A stretch of 64,000 nucleotides of DNA from Candidatus Gracilibacteria bacterium CG17_big_fil_post_rev_8_21_14_2_50_48_13 (GTDB taxonomy: Bacteria; Patescibacteriota; Gracilibacteria; 1-14-2-50-48-13). A model generated the notes under the pieces. It saw only the letters and a program-made list of their open reading frames with translations. It was not told the origin of the DNA and did not search any database. Below are positions 14,483 through 22,999 of this stretch, piece by piece. Location of the stretch: contig PFFG01000006.1 of NCBI GenBank assembly GCA_002783265.1, positions 1-64,000 on the forward strand, read 5' to 3'. Each line of letters opens with the position of its first letter. The stretch's first letter is position 1. A program made the translations under genes and the position numbers.

Positions 14483-16239
14483 ATACAGGTAAAGCGGTTC
14501 GCTACTACTTTTCTAAGGCTTTCCAATATCCTTGGCGAATTGGATTTGTGTTTGTGTTGCTCCTTCTCGTCAGTGCAGCGGAGTTCACTGCACCCTACCT
14601 CAACAAACTCATCATCAATGCCCTTGAAAACTGGAACGGCGAAAGCCTCGATGTACTTCGTGAAATTTTTATGTATGGGGGCCTCTGGCTTGGTCTGTTA
14701 CTTGCCATATTTCTTCTTGAGTCATGGCGATCCTTTTCCGTTTGGGGCGTCATGAACCACATCTGGCGGAACGCCACAGGTGAGCTCCTTCAAAAGATGT
14801 TTTCTCTTCCCATGCGATACCACATCAATCAAAAGGGCGGATCACAATTAAAACTCTTCGACGACTTTGAAAGTTCCTTTTGGTATATCGGAGATACAGT
14901 ACTATTGCGACTATCACAGGCTTTCCTCAATTTAAGCGTGGGGCTTGTAATTATTTTTCTCTTCGATTGGAGAATGGCCCTCGTTGCACTGGCCCCCTTT
15001 CCCTTTTATGCTCTGTTCATGACGTTTGTGGAGGCCAAAAACAGCATCGCTCAAGATGAAGTAAATAACCGCTGGAACGTCCTCTTTGGTAAAATTGGAG
15101 ACGTGTTTACGAACATCGTGACCGTACATGCTTTTGGACGCCAGGCAGATTTTTACCGCAGTATCGATCGTGATAAAAACACAACCCTTGCCCTCCAGCA
15201 CCGCATCAATATTCGTTGGGCCATTACCGATACCCTGCAACAGTTTTTGCGGAACGTCGCCTGGGTTCTCGTCATCGGAGTTGGGGCGTACTTTGTAGTG
15301 GAGAAAAGCCTCACGATTGGCGATATCGTCATGTTCTTAGGATTCACACAGTTTATTTACGGTCCCATTGCTGTGTTATCTGCACAAGTGGAAAAGTTTC
15401 AAAAGTCCTGGAAACACTATCTACGTGGCTTGCGTCTCCTTGACTACGAAGACGCGGTCATTTCAGGGAAGAAAAAGATCACCAATGCCAAGGGGCACAT
15501 TTCCGTTGAACATCTTTCATTTCAATATGACGACGGCAAACATATACATACGCTAAGTGATGTTTCCTTTGAAATTCTTCCCGGTGAGACCGTGGCTCTT
15601 GTTGGACACTCGGGCGCAGGGAAAACCACACTTACTTACCTCTTGCAGCGATTTTATGATCCCATGAAGGGTACTATTCGCTTTGATGGCATTCCCTACC
15701 CAGACCTCGATCTAGAAAGTCTCCGTCAGCAAATGGCCATTGTCTTCCAGGAAAACACCATGTTTCACGATACCATTGCTGCCAATATCTCACTTGGGCA
15801 GAAAAAGTTCAGCCAGAAAGCGATAGAGGCTGCGTGCAAAAAAGCAGCCATTCATGATTTTATTCTTAATCTTCCTAAGGGATATAAAACCATCGTGGGC
15901 GAACGTGGTGTCAAACTTTCTGGTGGACAACGTCAACGTGTTGCCATTGCACGAGCTATTCTTAAAAACCCTTCCTTTATCATCTTCGATGAAGCCACCT
16001 CTGCCCTCGATTCCAAAACAGAACGCGATGTACAAAAAGCCATTGTTTCTCTAACAAAAAATACCTCTACGCTGATTATTGCACATAGACTTTCGACGGT
16101 TGCCCATGCGCACAAAATTCTTTTTCTGGAGAAAGGTCGCGTGCTGGCCATGGGTACTCATGAGGAGTTACTTACAACCTGTCTTCCCTATGCCCAGCTC
16201 GTTGCTCTGCAGAAAGGCGGGGTTTTAGACGAATCGTAG
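14467..16239 (+). CDS. ABC-type exporter, fused membrane and ATPase domains, 590 aa
   Basis: Half-transporter of the MsbA/multidrug type. Six membrane helices occupy about 20-320, then the ATPase: Walker A GHSGAGKTT near 380, Q-loop VFQENTMF, signature LSGGQRQRV near 484, Walker B FIIFDEATS near 505 and the switch His in IIAHRLSTVA. It should work as a homodimer, since no second half-gene is adjacent. Substrate (lipid, peptide or drug) cannot be told. An ATG four codons in is an alternative start. Confidence 0.93.
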   Translation: MATHMNTGKAVRYYFSKAFQYPWRIGFVFVLLLLVSAAEFTAPYLNKLIINALENWNGESLDVLREIFMYGGLWLGLLLAIFLLESWRSFSVWGVMNHIWRNATGELLQKMFSLPMRYHINQKGGSQLKLFDDFESSFWYIGDTVLLRLSQAFLNLSVGLVIIFLFDWRMALVALAPFPFYALFMTFVEAKNSIAQDEVNNRWNVLFGKIGDVFTNIVTVHAFGRQADFYRSIDRDKNTTLALQHRINIRWAITDTLQQFLRNVAWVLVIGVGAYFVVEKSLTIGDIVMFLGFTQFIYGPIAVLSAQVEKFQKSWKHYLRGLRLLDYEDAVISGKKKITNAKGHISVEHLSFQYDDGKHIHTLSDVSFEILPGETVALVGHSGAGKTTLTYLLQRFYDPMKGTIRFDGIPYPDLDLESLRQQMAIVFQENTMFHDTIAANISLGQKKFSQKAIEAACKKAAIHDFILNLPKGYKTIVGERGVKLSGGQRQRVAIARAILKNPSFIIFDEATSALDSKTERDVQKAIVSLTKNTSTLIIAHRLSTVAHAHKILFLEKGRVLAMGTHEELLTTCLPYAQLVALQKGGVLDES

Positions 16240-16309
16240 TACTCGTGTAACAACAGATTTTGATTCATTGCGGATGACAAAGATCTCCTGAGAAGTCAGT
16301 ATAGTATCA

Positions 16310-16338
16310 TTGTTCTTTATAGTCCCCTCTGATATGAT
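16310..16338 (+). promoter_or_regulatory. promoter for AbrB-RelE pair
   Basis: TTGTTC (16310-16315), 17 bp, TATGAT (16333-16338). Its position rules out the longer frame start at 16310 and supports the ATG at 16367. Confidence 0.6.
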
Positions 16339-16366
16339 ACACGTAAGAAATCCTTACTTTCCTACT

Positions 16367-16612
16367 ATGCAGGATAGAGTCGTGCAACCAACATCAAAGG
16401 GACAGATCACTATACCCAAAGAGTGGCGAAAAAAGTTCCCCACGAGTAATTTTCTCATTAAACCAGGAGAGACGAAGTTAGAAATAATTCCTGTGTACAT
16501 TGATGAGTTGACGAAGGAAGACATAATTTTTGACGCTGAACGCGATAACCAAGGGAAAGGGGTATCTCCGGAAGAACTGATTACCCTCATGAGAAAAGCA
16601 GGTCATGGATAA
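16367..16612 (+). CDS. AbrB/MazE-type antitoxin, 81 aa
   Basis: Swapped-hairpin AbrB DNA-binding domain at the N-terminus (VQPTSKGQITIPKEWRKKF), followed by an acidic C-terminal half that would wrap the toxin. It overlaps the RelE-like toxin gene by 8 bases in the classic antitoxin-first order. Likely autorepresses the pair at the promoter just upstream. An AbrB antitoxin paired with a RelE-fold toxin is an uncommon combination in model bacteria. Confidence 0.85.
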   Translation: MQDRVVQPTSKGQITIPKEWRKKFPTSNFLIKPGETKLEIIPVYIDELTKEDIIFDAERDNQGKGVSPEELITLMRKAGHG

Positions 16613-16847
16613 AATCGTGAAATATTTGAGAAAGATTCCTAGTAAAGAAGCAGCGAAAATAATCGAAACGTTGCACCATATCAATAGCTCGGGAAAGAAT
16701 ACACCCGGAAGCATCGCTCTATCGGGGAAAAAAGACTGGTTTCGCATACGCGTCGGCCAATACCGCATTGTGTTCTCCGATGAAGATGGCGATATCCGTA
16801 TTCAAAAACTCACTCGACGAAATGATAATACCTACAAAAACCTTTAG
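16605..16847 (+). CDS. RelE/ParE family toxin, 80 aa
   Basis: Small basic protein with the RelE core: helical N-terminal half, SGKKDWFRIRVGQYRIVFSDEDGDIRI strands and a terminal RRNDNTYKNL. Family members cleave ribosome-bound mRNA or poison gyrase; the Arg-rich sheet here (RIRVGQYRIVF) resembles the mRNA-interferase branch. It is translationally coupled to the AbrB antitoxin. The L10 promoter begins seven bases after its stop. Confidence 0.87.
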   Translation: MDKIVKYLRKIPSKEAAKIIETLHHINSSGKNTPGSIALSGKKDWFRIRVGQYRIVFSDEDGDIRIQKLTRRNDNTYKNL

Positions 16848-16853
16848 ATTTTC

Positions 16854-16881
16854 TTTACATTCACAAATTCTTCTGTAGAAT
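16854..16881 (+). promoter_or_regulatory. promoter for rplJ-rplL
   Basis: TTTACA (16854-16859), 16 bp, TAGAAT (16876-16881). Predicted transcript start about 16888, giving a leader of about 190 bases. Confidence 0.65.
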
Positions 16882-16889
16882 TTTCCTGC

Positions 16890-17065
16890 TTTGACCCAGT
16901 TAAAGACAGTAGGTGGCGCATATCGCGCATAAATCCTGCTCGAGACGATTCAAAGCAAGGTTCCCTTCATGGTTGAGATTGATTGCATCTGTGCGTCGTC
17001 TCCTCCTGAATACATCCCTTGCTTACAACGTAGACGTCTCGTAGACGCCTTTTATTTCTTTCGCC
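16890..17065 (+). promoter_or_regulatory. ribosomal protein L10 leader
   Basis: The long rplJ leader contains elements of the L10-leader RNA: TTAAAGACAGTAGGTGGCG near 16910 and ATCCTGCTCGAGACGA near 16933, followed by helices before rplJ. L10(L12)4 binding to such leaders represses its own operon. A hairpin CGTCT-CGT-AGACG then CCTTTTATTT just before the gene (about 17034-17052) could act as an attenuator. Confidence 0.65.
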
Positions 17066-17078
17066 TTTCTCTCCCGCT

Positions 17079-17606
17079 ATGGCAATTTCAAAAGCGAAGA
17101 AAGGATCTATCCTAGAAGAACTCAAGGTTCTTGTGGACTCATCACAATCAATCGTGTTTGTAAAAAACAACGGTTTGAACGTCGACGAACTCCTCGAGCT
17201 CCGCGGACTTCTCCGAAAGAGTGGTGCCAAGATGAAGATCGCTAAAAAGACCCTCATCCGCCTCGCTCTCAAGGACAAGAATCTTCCAGAGGTAGACGAT
17301 GCTATCTTAGAAGGTCCAATCGCTGCGGCGTTTGGCATCGAAGATCAGGTATCTGTTGCGAAAATCCTCGCAACGTTTGCCAAGACGCACGAGAAGCTCG
17401 AACTTATGGGCGGAATCATGGATGGTGCCATTCTCAGCAAGGCTGAGGTGATGGAACTCTCTGCTATTCCTTCCAAAGAAGAGTTGCTCGCTCGCTTCAT
17501 TGGCGCAATCAACGGACCCGTTCGCGGCTTTCATGGAGTTCTCCATGCAAATCTTCGCGGATTCGTTCAAGTACTGGGCGCTATCAGCGACAAGAAGCCT
17601 GCGTAA
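17079..17606 (+). CDS. rplJ: 50S ribosomal protein L10, 175 aa
   Basis: uL10, stalk base protein carrying L12 dimers. Starts AISKAKKGSILEELKVLVDSS. The family pattern VFVKNNGLNVDELLELRGLLRKSGAKMKIAKKTLIRLAL is followed by GPIAAAF and LMGGIMDGAILSKAEVMELSAIPSKEELLARFIG. Normal length. Followed by rplL after 45 bases and preceded by an L10 leader. Confidence 0.97.
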   Translation: MAISKAKKGSILEELKVLVDSSQSIVFVKNNGLNVDELLELRGLLRKSGAKMKIAKKTLIRLALKDKNLPEVDDAILEGPIAAAFGIEDQVSVAKILATFAKTHEKLELMGGIMDGAILSKAEVMELSAIPSKEELLARFIGAINGPVRGFHGVLHANLRGFVQVLGAISDKKPA

Positions 17607-17651
17607 GCAGCTTTCCCACGTATTCTTATTTCCATTTTTTTGTTTTACACA

Positions 17652-18041
17652 ATGGCTGACCTTTCAAAAAACGCACAGCAGATCATGGACCTCGTTAAGG
17701 ACCTCTCTGTGCTTGAGCTCTCTGTTCTCGTTAAGGCTCTCGAAGAGGAGTTTGGTGTTTCTGCCGCTGCTCCAATGATGATGGCAGCTGCTGGTGGTGC
17801 CGCTGCTGGCGCTCCTGCTGCTGAAGAGAAGGATTCTTTTGATGTTATCCTGACAAGTGCAGGTGCTCAGAAGATTGGTGTGATTAAGGTGGTTCGTGAA
17901 ATCACTGGTCTTGGTCTCGCTGAGGCTAAGGGACTCGTTGACGGTGCTCCTAAGGCTGTCAAAGAAGGTGCGAAGAAGGATGAGGCTGAGGACATCAAGA
18001 AGAAGCTTGAAGAGGCTGGTGCTTCTGTTGAGCTCAAGTAA
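17652..18041 (+). CDS. rplL: 50S ribosomal protein L7/L12, 129 aa
   Basis: bL12, the mobile stalk protein recruiting translation GTPases. The N-terminal dimerisation part ([24 protein letters not shown]) is followed by an Ala/Gly hinge (about 38-55). The C-terminal factor-binding domain contains [28 protein letters not shown]. Start taken at the ATG of MADLSK; a TTG four codons earlier is in frame. A strong terminator follows. Confidence 0.97.
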   Translation: MADLSKNAQQIMDLVKDLSVLELSVLVKALEEEFGVSAAAPMMMAAAGGAAAGAPAAEEKDSFDVILTSAGAQKIGVIKVVREITGLGLAEAKGLVDGAPKAVKEGAKKDEAEDIKKKLEEAGASVELK

Positions 18042-18064
18042 TTCTTTCCTTCGAAAGAACGCAG

Positions 18065-18091
18065 AAAACCGCACTTCGGTGCGGTTTTTTT
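18065..18091 (+). terminator. intrinsic terminator after rplL
   Basis: Stem AAAACCGCAC / GTGCGGTTTT around a TTCG tetraloop, then a T run. Confidence 0.95.
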
Positions 18092-18112
18092 GTGCATACT
18101 TTTTTACGGAAC

Positions 18113-18145
18113 AAAAAAAGACCCGCTTCACAGCAGGTCTTTTTT
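18113..18145 (-). terminator. intrinsic terminator after rplU
   Basis: AAAAAAAGACC pairs with GGTCTTTTTT around a GC-containing loop. It gives U-tracts on both strands and mainly serves minus-strand rplU. Confidence 0.85.
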
Positions 18146-18160
18146 AATCTATGGAGTGCT

Positions 18161-18475
18161 TTACGCGCTGATGTTCGTTACCTCTACCTTGGTGAGGTAG
18201 CTACGATGACCAAAGGTGCGGCGATATCGCTTCTTTGCCTTCATTTTGAAGACTCGAACCTTTTCGCCACGAAGGTTTTCAAGAACCTTGAGCGTCACCT
18301 TTGCTCCAGCAACGTAGGGAGCGCCAACTTTAGCATCTTTGCCATCTGTACTCAGGAGCAAAACCTGGTCTACATCAATGCTAGAACCAACCTCAGCATT
18401 CTGCTGGTCGATCATAAACGTTCTTCCTTTCTCCACTTGATACTGGTGTCCAGCAATTTCAATGACAGCAAACAT
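18161..18475 (-). CDS. rplU: 50S ribosomal protein L21, 104 aa
   Basis: bL21: MFAVIEIAGHQYQVEKGRTF at the start, VLLLSTDGK and VGAPYVAGAKVTLKVLENLRGEKVRVFKMKAKKRYRRTFGHRS toward the end. The frame continues upstream to 18601, but a promoter lies inside that part, and the family begins at this Met. Usually followed by rpmA, which is not present here. Confidence 0.96.
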   Translation of the reverse strand: MFAVIEIAGHQYQVEKGRTFMIDQQNAEVGSSIDVDQVLLLSTDGKDAKVGAPYVAGAKVTLKVLENLRGEKVRVFKMKAKKRYRRTFGHRSYLTKVEVTNISA

Positions 18476-18512
18476 GTCGGCGTATAAAAACAACATAAAA
18501 TCATGCGCGGGT

Positions 18513-18541
18513 ACTATAGGCAAAGCACGAACTGAAGTCAA
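18513..18541 (-). promoter_or_regulatory. promoter for rplU
   Basis: Minus strand TTGACT, 17 bp, TATAGT (-10 at 18513-18518, -35 at 18536-18541). Confidence 0.7.
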
Positions 18542-18579
18542 GGAAAAGCTCACGGTGCGCTCTTCGCCTTCCCCTATTT

Positions 18580-18609
18580 TTGACGCGAATCGCGGATTCA
18601 TGATATACT
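18580..18609 (+). promoter_or_regulatory. promoter for PrgI gene
   Basis: TTGACG (18580-18585), 18 bp, TATACT (18604-18609) with a TG extension one base before the -10. Confidence 0.6.
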
Positions 18610-18632
18610 GCTAGGAAGCTTTTCCCCACTCT

Positions 18633-19103
18633 ATGCAGTTTAAGATCCCACAAAACGTCGACATTGAGGACAAAATTGTTGCTTTCCTTTCCTTTCGGCA
18701 GCTTTTTATCCTCATTGGAGGTGGTGCTGTGGCCTATGTCGTCTACACGGCCTCCGTCGGAAAAGTTCCCCCTTATGCCTATATCATCCCCATTGTTTTC
18801 ATTCTGGTCATCACGGTGCTTATAGCGTTCTTCAAAATCGACAACATGAGTTTTATCAAACTCATTCTCCTCGTTCTCGAACGTATCATAAACCCAACTC
18901 AGCGTGTATGGCGCCATTATCCTGGTCTTCCAACACATCTCGAGCTCTATGAAGCCGATTTGCAAACGACGGCAAAGGCGCCCAAAAAAGATTCTGGGGA
19001 AAATCCAGCGAACTCCATTAAAAGTCTTACCTCCATTGCAGATATCGTTGATAGTCAGGAATTTCTGATTAAAGACGAGCCCTCTCAAGAAGAAACCACC
19101 TAA
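18633..19103 (+). CDS. PrgI family membrane protein, 156 aa
   Basis: PrgI-family (PF12666) protein associated with type IV secretion-like conjugation machinery. The typical start MQFKIPQNVDIEDKIVAFLSFRQ leads into two adjacent membrane helices (about 24-42 and 48-67), then a cytosolic tail with RVWRHYPGLPTH. In Patescibacteria this gene commonly precedes TraC/VirB4-type genes, as here with a 9-base gap. Its role there (pilus or secretion) is not established. Confidence 0.88.
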   Translation: MQFKIPQNVDIEDKIVAFLSFRQLFILIGGGAVAYVVYTASVGKVPPYAYIIPIVFILVITVLIAFFKIDNMSFIKLILLVLERIINPTQRVWRHYPGLPTHLELYEADLQTTAKAPKKDSGENPANSIKSLTSIADIVDSQEFLIKDEPSQEETT

Positions 19104-19112
19104 ACCACCACT

Positions 19113-19862
19113 ATGGCAGATACTGAAACACAAGCGGTCAACACGCAGCCCGTGAGCCCCACCAAGGGAAAAGTCACTCAGAAAGCATCAAAGGATGGGA
19201 GCAACTCTACTCTCCGCTTTCTTCCTATAGCGGAAATTCATGACGACACGGTGGTACTGAAAGACGGGACCGTACGAGGCGTTATGGAAGTAACGAGCGT
19301 CAACTTCAGCCTGAAATCCGAGGCGGAACAAAATTCCATTATCTACTCCTATCAACAGTTTTTGAATGCGCTGGAGTTTCCCATTCAAATTTACATTCGT
19401 TCAAAGAAGCTCGATCTCGACGACTATATTGCGAAGTTGTCTGAAGTAGCGGATCAGCAGCCTAATCCCCTGCTCAAAAACCAGACACTCGAGTACATCC
19501 AGTTTGTCTCCAAACTCATTGAGTATGCAGACATTATGGAAAAGAAGTTTTATGTGATTATTCCCTACGATCTCACGGAAAGCAGCACAAAAAAAGGGCT
19601 CTTCCGGCTGTTTCTCGATACCATCAATCCCGATGATTCTATCGCCAAATATAAAGAGCGTGTACGCCGGTTTAGCACCATGAAAAAAGGACTCCAGCAA
19701 CGCATGAACATTGCCCAGGCGAAACTGGAAAGCTGTGGCCTGCAAACCCGAATTCTGAGCACCAAGGAGCTGATTTCACTCTACTACTCCGTTTACAACC
19801 CCATCACGTCCATGAGCCAGAAACTCAAAGAAGCAAACGTGAATCAAACGAAGAAACAATAA
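19113..19862 (+). CDS. TraC-like domain protein, 249 aa
   Basis: Corresponds to the N-terminal non-ATPase part of VirB4/TraC proteins: TLRFLPIAEIHDDTVVLKDGTVRGVMEVTSVNFSLKSEAEQNSIIYSYQQFLNALEFPIQIYIRS is characteristic. No Walker motifs occur, and no VirB4 ATPase follows; a terminator comes straight after. It probably acts with PrgI at the membrane, with the motor encoded elsewhere. The N-terminal 35 residues are disordered and Lys/Ser rich. Confidence 0.82.
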   Translation: MADTETQAVNTQPVSPTKGKVTQKASKDGSNSTLRFLPIAEIHDDTVVLKDGTVRGVMEVTSVNFSLKSEAEQNSIIYSYQQFLNALEFPIQIYIRSKKLDLDDYIAKLSEVADQQPNPLLKNQTLEYIQFVSKLIEYADIMEKKFYVIIPYDLTESSTKKGLFRLFLDTINPDDSIAKYKERVRRFSTMKKGLQQRMNIAQAKLESCGLQTRILSTKELISLYYSVYNPITSMSQKLKEANVNQTKKQ

Positions 19863-19863
19863 A

Positions 19864-19890
19864 AAAAACCGGCCAAAGCCGGTTTTTTTC
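19864..19890. terminator. bidirectional intrinsic terminator
   Basis: CCGGC / GCCGG stem around CAAA, flanked by an A run on the left and a T run on the right. It serves the TraC-like gene (+) and rplA (-). Confidence 0.92.
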
Positions 19891-19905
19891 TGCGAAGCAC
19901 CCCAA

Positions 19906-20652
19906 TTACTTGGAAGAGCTCACCTTCGCCACATCAGAAAGGTCGATACGAATTGCAGGACCCATAGTTGTCGTCAGCGTCATCGATTTGATGTATACGC
20001 CCTTAATTCCCGTAGGCTTTGCCGCATTAAGCGCCTTCAGAAGAGATGCAAGGTTCTCACCAAGCTTCTCCGCTCCAAAAGACACCTTTCCAAAAACAGA
20101 GTGTACAATTCCGAACTTGTCGGTCTTGAACTCAATCTTACCCGCCTTCAGTTCCGTAATTGCCTTCTCAATGTCGGGCGTTACCGTTCCTGACTTTGGA
20201 TTCGGCATGAGGCCCTTTGGACCCAACACCTTTGCTACCTTTGCGAGGTCGCGCATCATATCTGGCGTTGCGACAGCAACATCGAAGTCGGAGAACCCCT
20301 GGTTCACTTCATCGATAAGCTCCGCTGCACCAGCTTTAACTGCACCAGCTGCAAGAGCCGCCGCAACCTTGTCCTCACCAACAAAGGCTACCACACGGAC
20401 AGATTTACCTGTTCCATGAGGCATTGCCACAGTACTTCGAACAATCTGATCCGCATACTTCGGGTCAGCGTTGAGGTTTGCGTGAATTTCACACGTCGCG
20501 TCAAACTTTGTTGTAGACGTTTCTGTCAGAAGCTTGACTGCCTCCTCGAGGGTGTACAATTTCTCTGCGTCAAACTTCGTTTGTGCAGCTTTGTACTTTT
20601 TTCCAAAAGTCTTCATACCATTGTGTATGTGGTGCAATCGGCGTGCAGACAT
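19906..20652 (-). CDS. rplA: 50S ribosomal protein L1, 236-248 aa
   Basis: uL1, the mobile L1 stalk protein and translational repressor. Seen are FGKKYKAAQ, TLEEAVKLL, the RSTVAMPHGTGKSVRVVAF strand, VLGPKGLMPNPKSGTVT and GKVSFGAEKLGENLASLL. Two starts are possible. The Met at 20652 follows a good GGGAGG site and adds 12 residues (MSARRLHHIHNG), while the Met at 20616 matches the family start but lacks any site. I annotate the former. Unusually, a membrane-protein gene separates it from rplK. Confidence 0.95.
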   Translation of the reverse strand: MSARRLHHIHNGMKTFGKKYKAAQTKFDAEKLYTLEEAVKLLTETSTTKFDATCEIHANLNADPKYADQIVRSTVAMPHGTGKSVRVVAFVGEDKVAAALAAGAVKAGAAELIDEVNQGFSDFDVAVATPDMMRDLAKVAKVLGPKGLMPNPKSGTVTPDIEKAITELKAGKIEFKTDKFGIVHSVFGKVSFGAEKLGENLASLLKALNAAKPTGIKGVYIKSMTLTTTMGPAIRIDLSDVAKVSSSK

Positions 20653-20740
20653 GCATACCTCCCACAAATAAGAAATGTACCGCGTAGCGAGTACTTGGAG
20701 ACCGATACAATAATGTACCGGCTACCAAGTGCCCAATACC

Positions 20741-21202
20741 TTATTCCTCGCGCTTGCGAAGAACAAAAAAGTGGATCAAGTAGATGGGCAACGCCACCAG
20801 AAGCATAATAATGCCGGAGAGCATTTGCGACTGGAAACGTCCATCCTTTTCTTCTGCGATGGCCTTCTCCTCACGTGCCAAACAGGTTTCCTTCTCCGAT
20901 GCTGTCATGGTTGTTCCCGTTGCCGCCCCCTCAAGCTTCATGGGGTAGGTCTCACAATTCATGAGACGATACGTGTAGTCCTGATTTAGCGCCTTGGGAA
21001 ACACCGTAAAACTCAGTGATGTGTAGGCAATCATGCCAATACCGATGAGCGTCACACAAAGAGAAATGAAACTGAGCGCATAGATGTAGATACTGCGAAT
21101 GGCGCGAAGGCGATCCTCAAGTTTTTTTTCAAAGACCATAGCCAGAAAAAGAATGATGATAAAGACCGCAGAAACTGGCACCAAAAGAAAGAGAAACTCC
21201 AT
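20741..21202 (-). CDS. membrane protein of unknown function, 153 aa
   Basis: Three hydrophobic segments: about 2-22, 40-63 and 128-147. Between the second and third lies an extracytoplasmic-type loop with two cysteines (MNCETYPMK and KETCLAREE) that could form a disulfide. Ends in a basic RKREE tail. No family recognised. It lies between rplK (18 bases upstream) and rplA, inside a normally uninterrupted ribosomal operon, so it is expressed with them. Confidence 0.72.
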   Translation of the reverse strand: MEFLFLLVPVSAVFIIILFLAMVFEKKLEDRLRAIRSIYIYALSFISLCVTLIGIGMIAYTSLSFTVFPKALNQDYTYRLMNCETYPMKLEGAATGTTMTASEKETCLAREEKAIAEEKDGRFQSQMLSGIIMLLVALPIYLIHFFVLRKREE

Positions 21203-21220
21203 CTTGCAGGGCGTAAGAAA

Positions 21221-21649
21221 TTACTTTCGCTCGACGTTTACTCCCATACTTCGCGCTGTACCAGCAATGATCAATCCAGCCTGCTCTTCATCGAAGGCAT
21301 TGAGGTCAACCATCTTTTCACGTGCAATTTCCAACACCTGATCCCACGTGAGCGTTCCCACTTTGTTCTTGTTTGGCTCCTTAGAACCGCTTTCAATACC
21401 AAGCTTTTGCTTAATAAGAATAGACGCAGGAGGCGTCTTCAAGATAAAGTCAAAACTACGATCTTCGTAGATGGAGACGACAACTGGAATAATGGTGTTT
21501 CCTTTGTCTTTCGTCGCGTCGTTAAACTGCTTACAAAAGTCCTGGATGTTGATTCCCGTAGGTCCTAGAGCTGTACCAACTGGTGGAGCTGGGTTTGCCT
21601 TCGCCGCTGGGATCTGCAGTTTAATCTGCTTGGTGAGTTTCTTCGCCAT
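21221..21649 (-). CDS. rplK: 50S ribosomal protein L11, 142 aa
   Basis: uL11 of the GTPase-associated centre: [40 protein letters not shown] is diagnostic, then [12 protein letters not shown] and the C-terminal RNA-binding [11 protein letters not shown]. Normal size. Separated from nusG by an unknown gene. Confidence 0.98.
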   Translation of the reverse strand: MAKKLTKQIKLQIPAAKANPAPPVGTALGPTGINIQDFCKQFNDATKDKGNTIIPVVVSIYEDRSFDFILKTPPASILIKQKLGIESGSKEPNKNKVGTLTWDQVLEIAREKMVDLNAFDEEQAGLIIAGTARSMGVNVERK

Positions 21650-21688
21650 AATCGCGTGCGCTTATGCGTAAAATAATATAATACCGCT

Positions 21689-22420
21689 TTAGAGCTGGCT
21701 AAGCGCCGCATCTGCAACAGACTGCAGATAGGCAGGAAGATCAATAGCGAGAGCTTCCCGGGCACTAGCTTGCACAACTATACGCAGGTTTTCCTTTTTA
21801 TCAAGATCATTGTATAGAAACATGCGAATATTTCTTCTGGAGGTTTCCGAAACAGAAATACGCTCCCCTTCCGCCTGCAAAGCAAGCAGGAGCAACTGGT
21901 CATAGGCGCTCTCCGCTGGATCCGTTGCTTCAATAGTTGTCACGCGCCCAACCGTTGCACCTGTTTGATCTGCGACCAAATAGGACATCATGGCAACATG
22001 GCCGGTCACGGGAATTAATCGATCAAAAATCGTTCTATCCCAGGCAAGGTCCTGCCTTGTGGAATACCCTTGGGTAATAAGCATGCTCGTGAGAAAAGTA
22101 AGCATGGAACTTGGAGATGTTTGGGCCTGCAAAGTGCCCCCTGACATCGTTGGAGTATTTTGCGACACCGCTGGCACCTCAGCAACAGAGGGCTCAGGTT
22201 GAATTTGCACAGGTATATCTACGTCCATAGGGGCAGGCATTGTATCCGCTACCCCCTCAGGTACGACAGCAAGGGCTTGTTCCAGGGTTAAGCCCGCAGG
22301 TTTCTTACTTTCCCGACCTTCCCTTCCCTGCGCATAGAGAGCACTGAGCAGAAAAATACACAAAAAAATCCCGCCGAAAGCGAGAAATTTTTGTTGCTGA
22401 TCTGAGACGGGCTTCCCCAT
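21689..22420 (-). CDS. membrane-anchored hypothetical protein, 243 aa
   Basis: A single N-terminal membrane helix (about 12-29) anchors a protein whose residues 45-100 are Pro/Val/Ala rich and likely disordered. A C-terminal domain of about 135 residues follows, with FDRLIPVTGHVAMMSYLVADQTGATVGRVTTIEA and LRIVVQASAREALAIDLPAYL. Not recognised. Its first base overlaps the end of nusG, so it is translationally coupled between nusG and rplK. Confidence 0.7.
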   Translation of the reverse strand: MGKPVSDQQQKFLAFGGIFLCIFLLSALYAQGREGRESKKPAGLTLEQALAVVPEGVADTMPAPMDVDIPVQIQPEPSVAEVPAVSQNTPTMSGGTLQAQTSPSSMLTFLTSMLITQGYSTRQDLAWDRTIFDRLIPVTGHVAMMSYLVADQTGATVGRVTTIEATDPAESAYDQLLLLALQAEGERISVSETSRRNIRMFLYNDLDKKENLRIVVQASAREALAIDLPAYLQSVADAALSQL

Positions 22421-22968
22421 TACGATTTCTTCTTAATTTGCGTAAAGTCGAGCTCAACAGGCGTTTCACGACCAAACATACTCACGAGCACCTCGACCTT
22501 CCCCTTATGCTCATCGATGGTAGAGATAGCACCTTCGTAGTTCTGGAATGGACCTTCCGTAATGATAATCTGCTCACCTTCCATAAAGTCGATCTTGAAG
22601 GTCGTCTCCTTGTCCCCCATACGTTTTTTAATAAAGCCGAACTCCTCAAGGGACACGGGTACAGGAATGTTTCCCGCTCCGACAAACCCCGTGACATTTG
22701 GCGTATTACGCACCACATACCAGGATTCATCCGTCACCACCATGTCGACCAAAACGTATCCAGGGAAAATACGCTTTTTCTCGGCTTTCTTTTCACCCTT
22801 TTTAATGACGATCTGGGTTTCTTCCGGAACCAGCACATCGTAAATATAATCCTGCATATTATAGGTCTCAATACGCTGACGAATGGCACGCTCTACCGCG
22901 TATTCATAGCCAGCATAGGTATGAATTGCATACCAATTGCGTCCTGTATTTTCAATCTGCTTTGCCAC
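22420..22968 (-). CDS. nusG: transcription termination/antitermination protein NusG, 182 aa
   Basis: NGN domain with WYAIHTYAGYEYAVERAIRQRIE at the start and FPGYVLVDMVVTDESWYVVRNTPNVTGFVGAG in the middle. Then the C-terminal KOW domain EGEQIIITEGPFQNYEGAISTIDEHKGKVEVLVSMFGRETPVELDF. Links RNA polymerase with the ribosome or Rho. Follows secE after 31 bases. Confidence 0.97.
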   Translation of the reverse strand: MAKQIENTGRNWYAIHTYAGYEYAVERAIRQRIETYNMQDYIYDVLVPEETQIVIKKGEKKAEKKRIFPGYVLVDMVVTDESWYVVRNTPNVTGFVGAGNIPVPVSLEEFGFIKKRMGDKETTFKIDFMEGEQIIITEGPFQNYEGAISTIDEHKGKVEVLVSMFGRETPVELDFTQIKKKS

Positions 22969-22999
22969 GAGGGGAGAGAGGTAAGGAGGTAAGGTAAGT

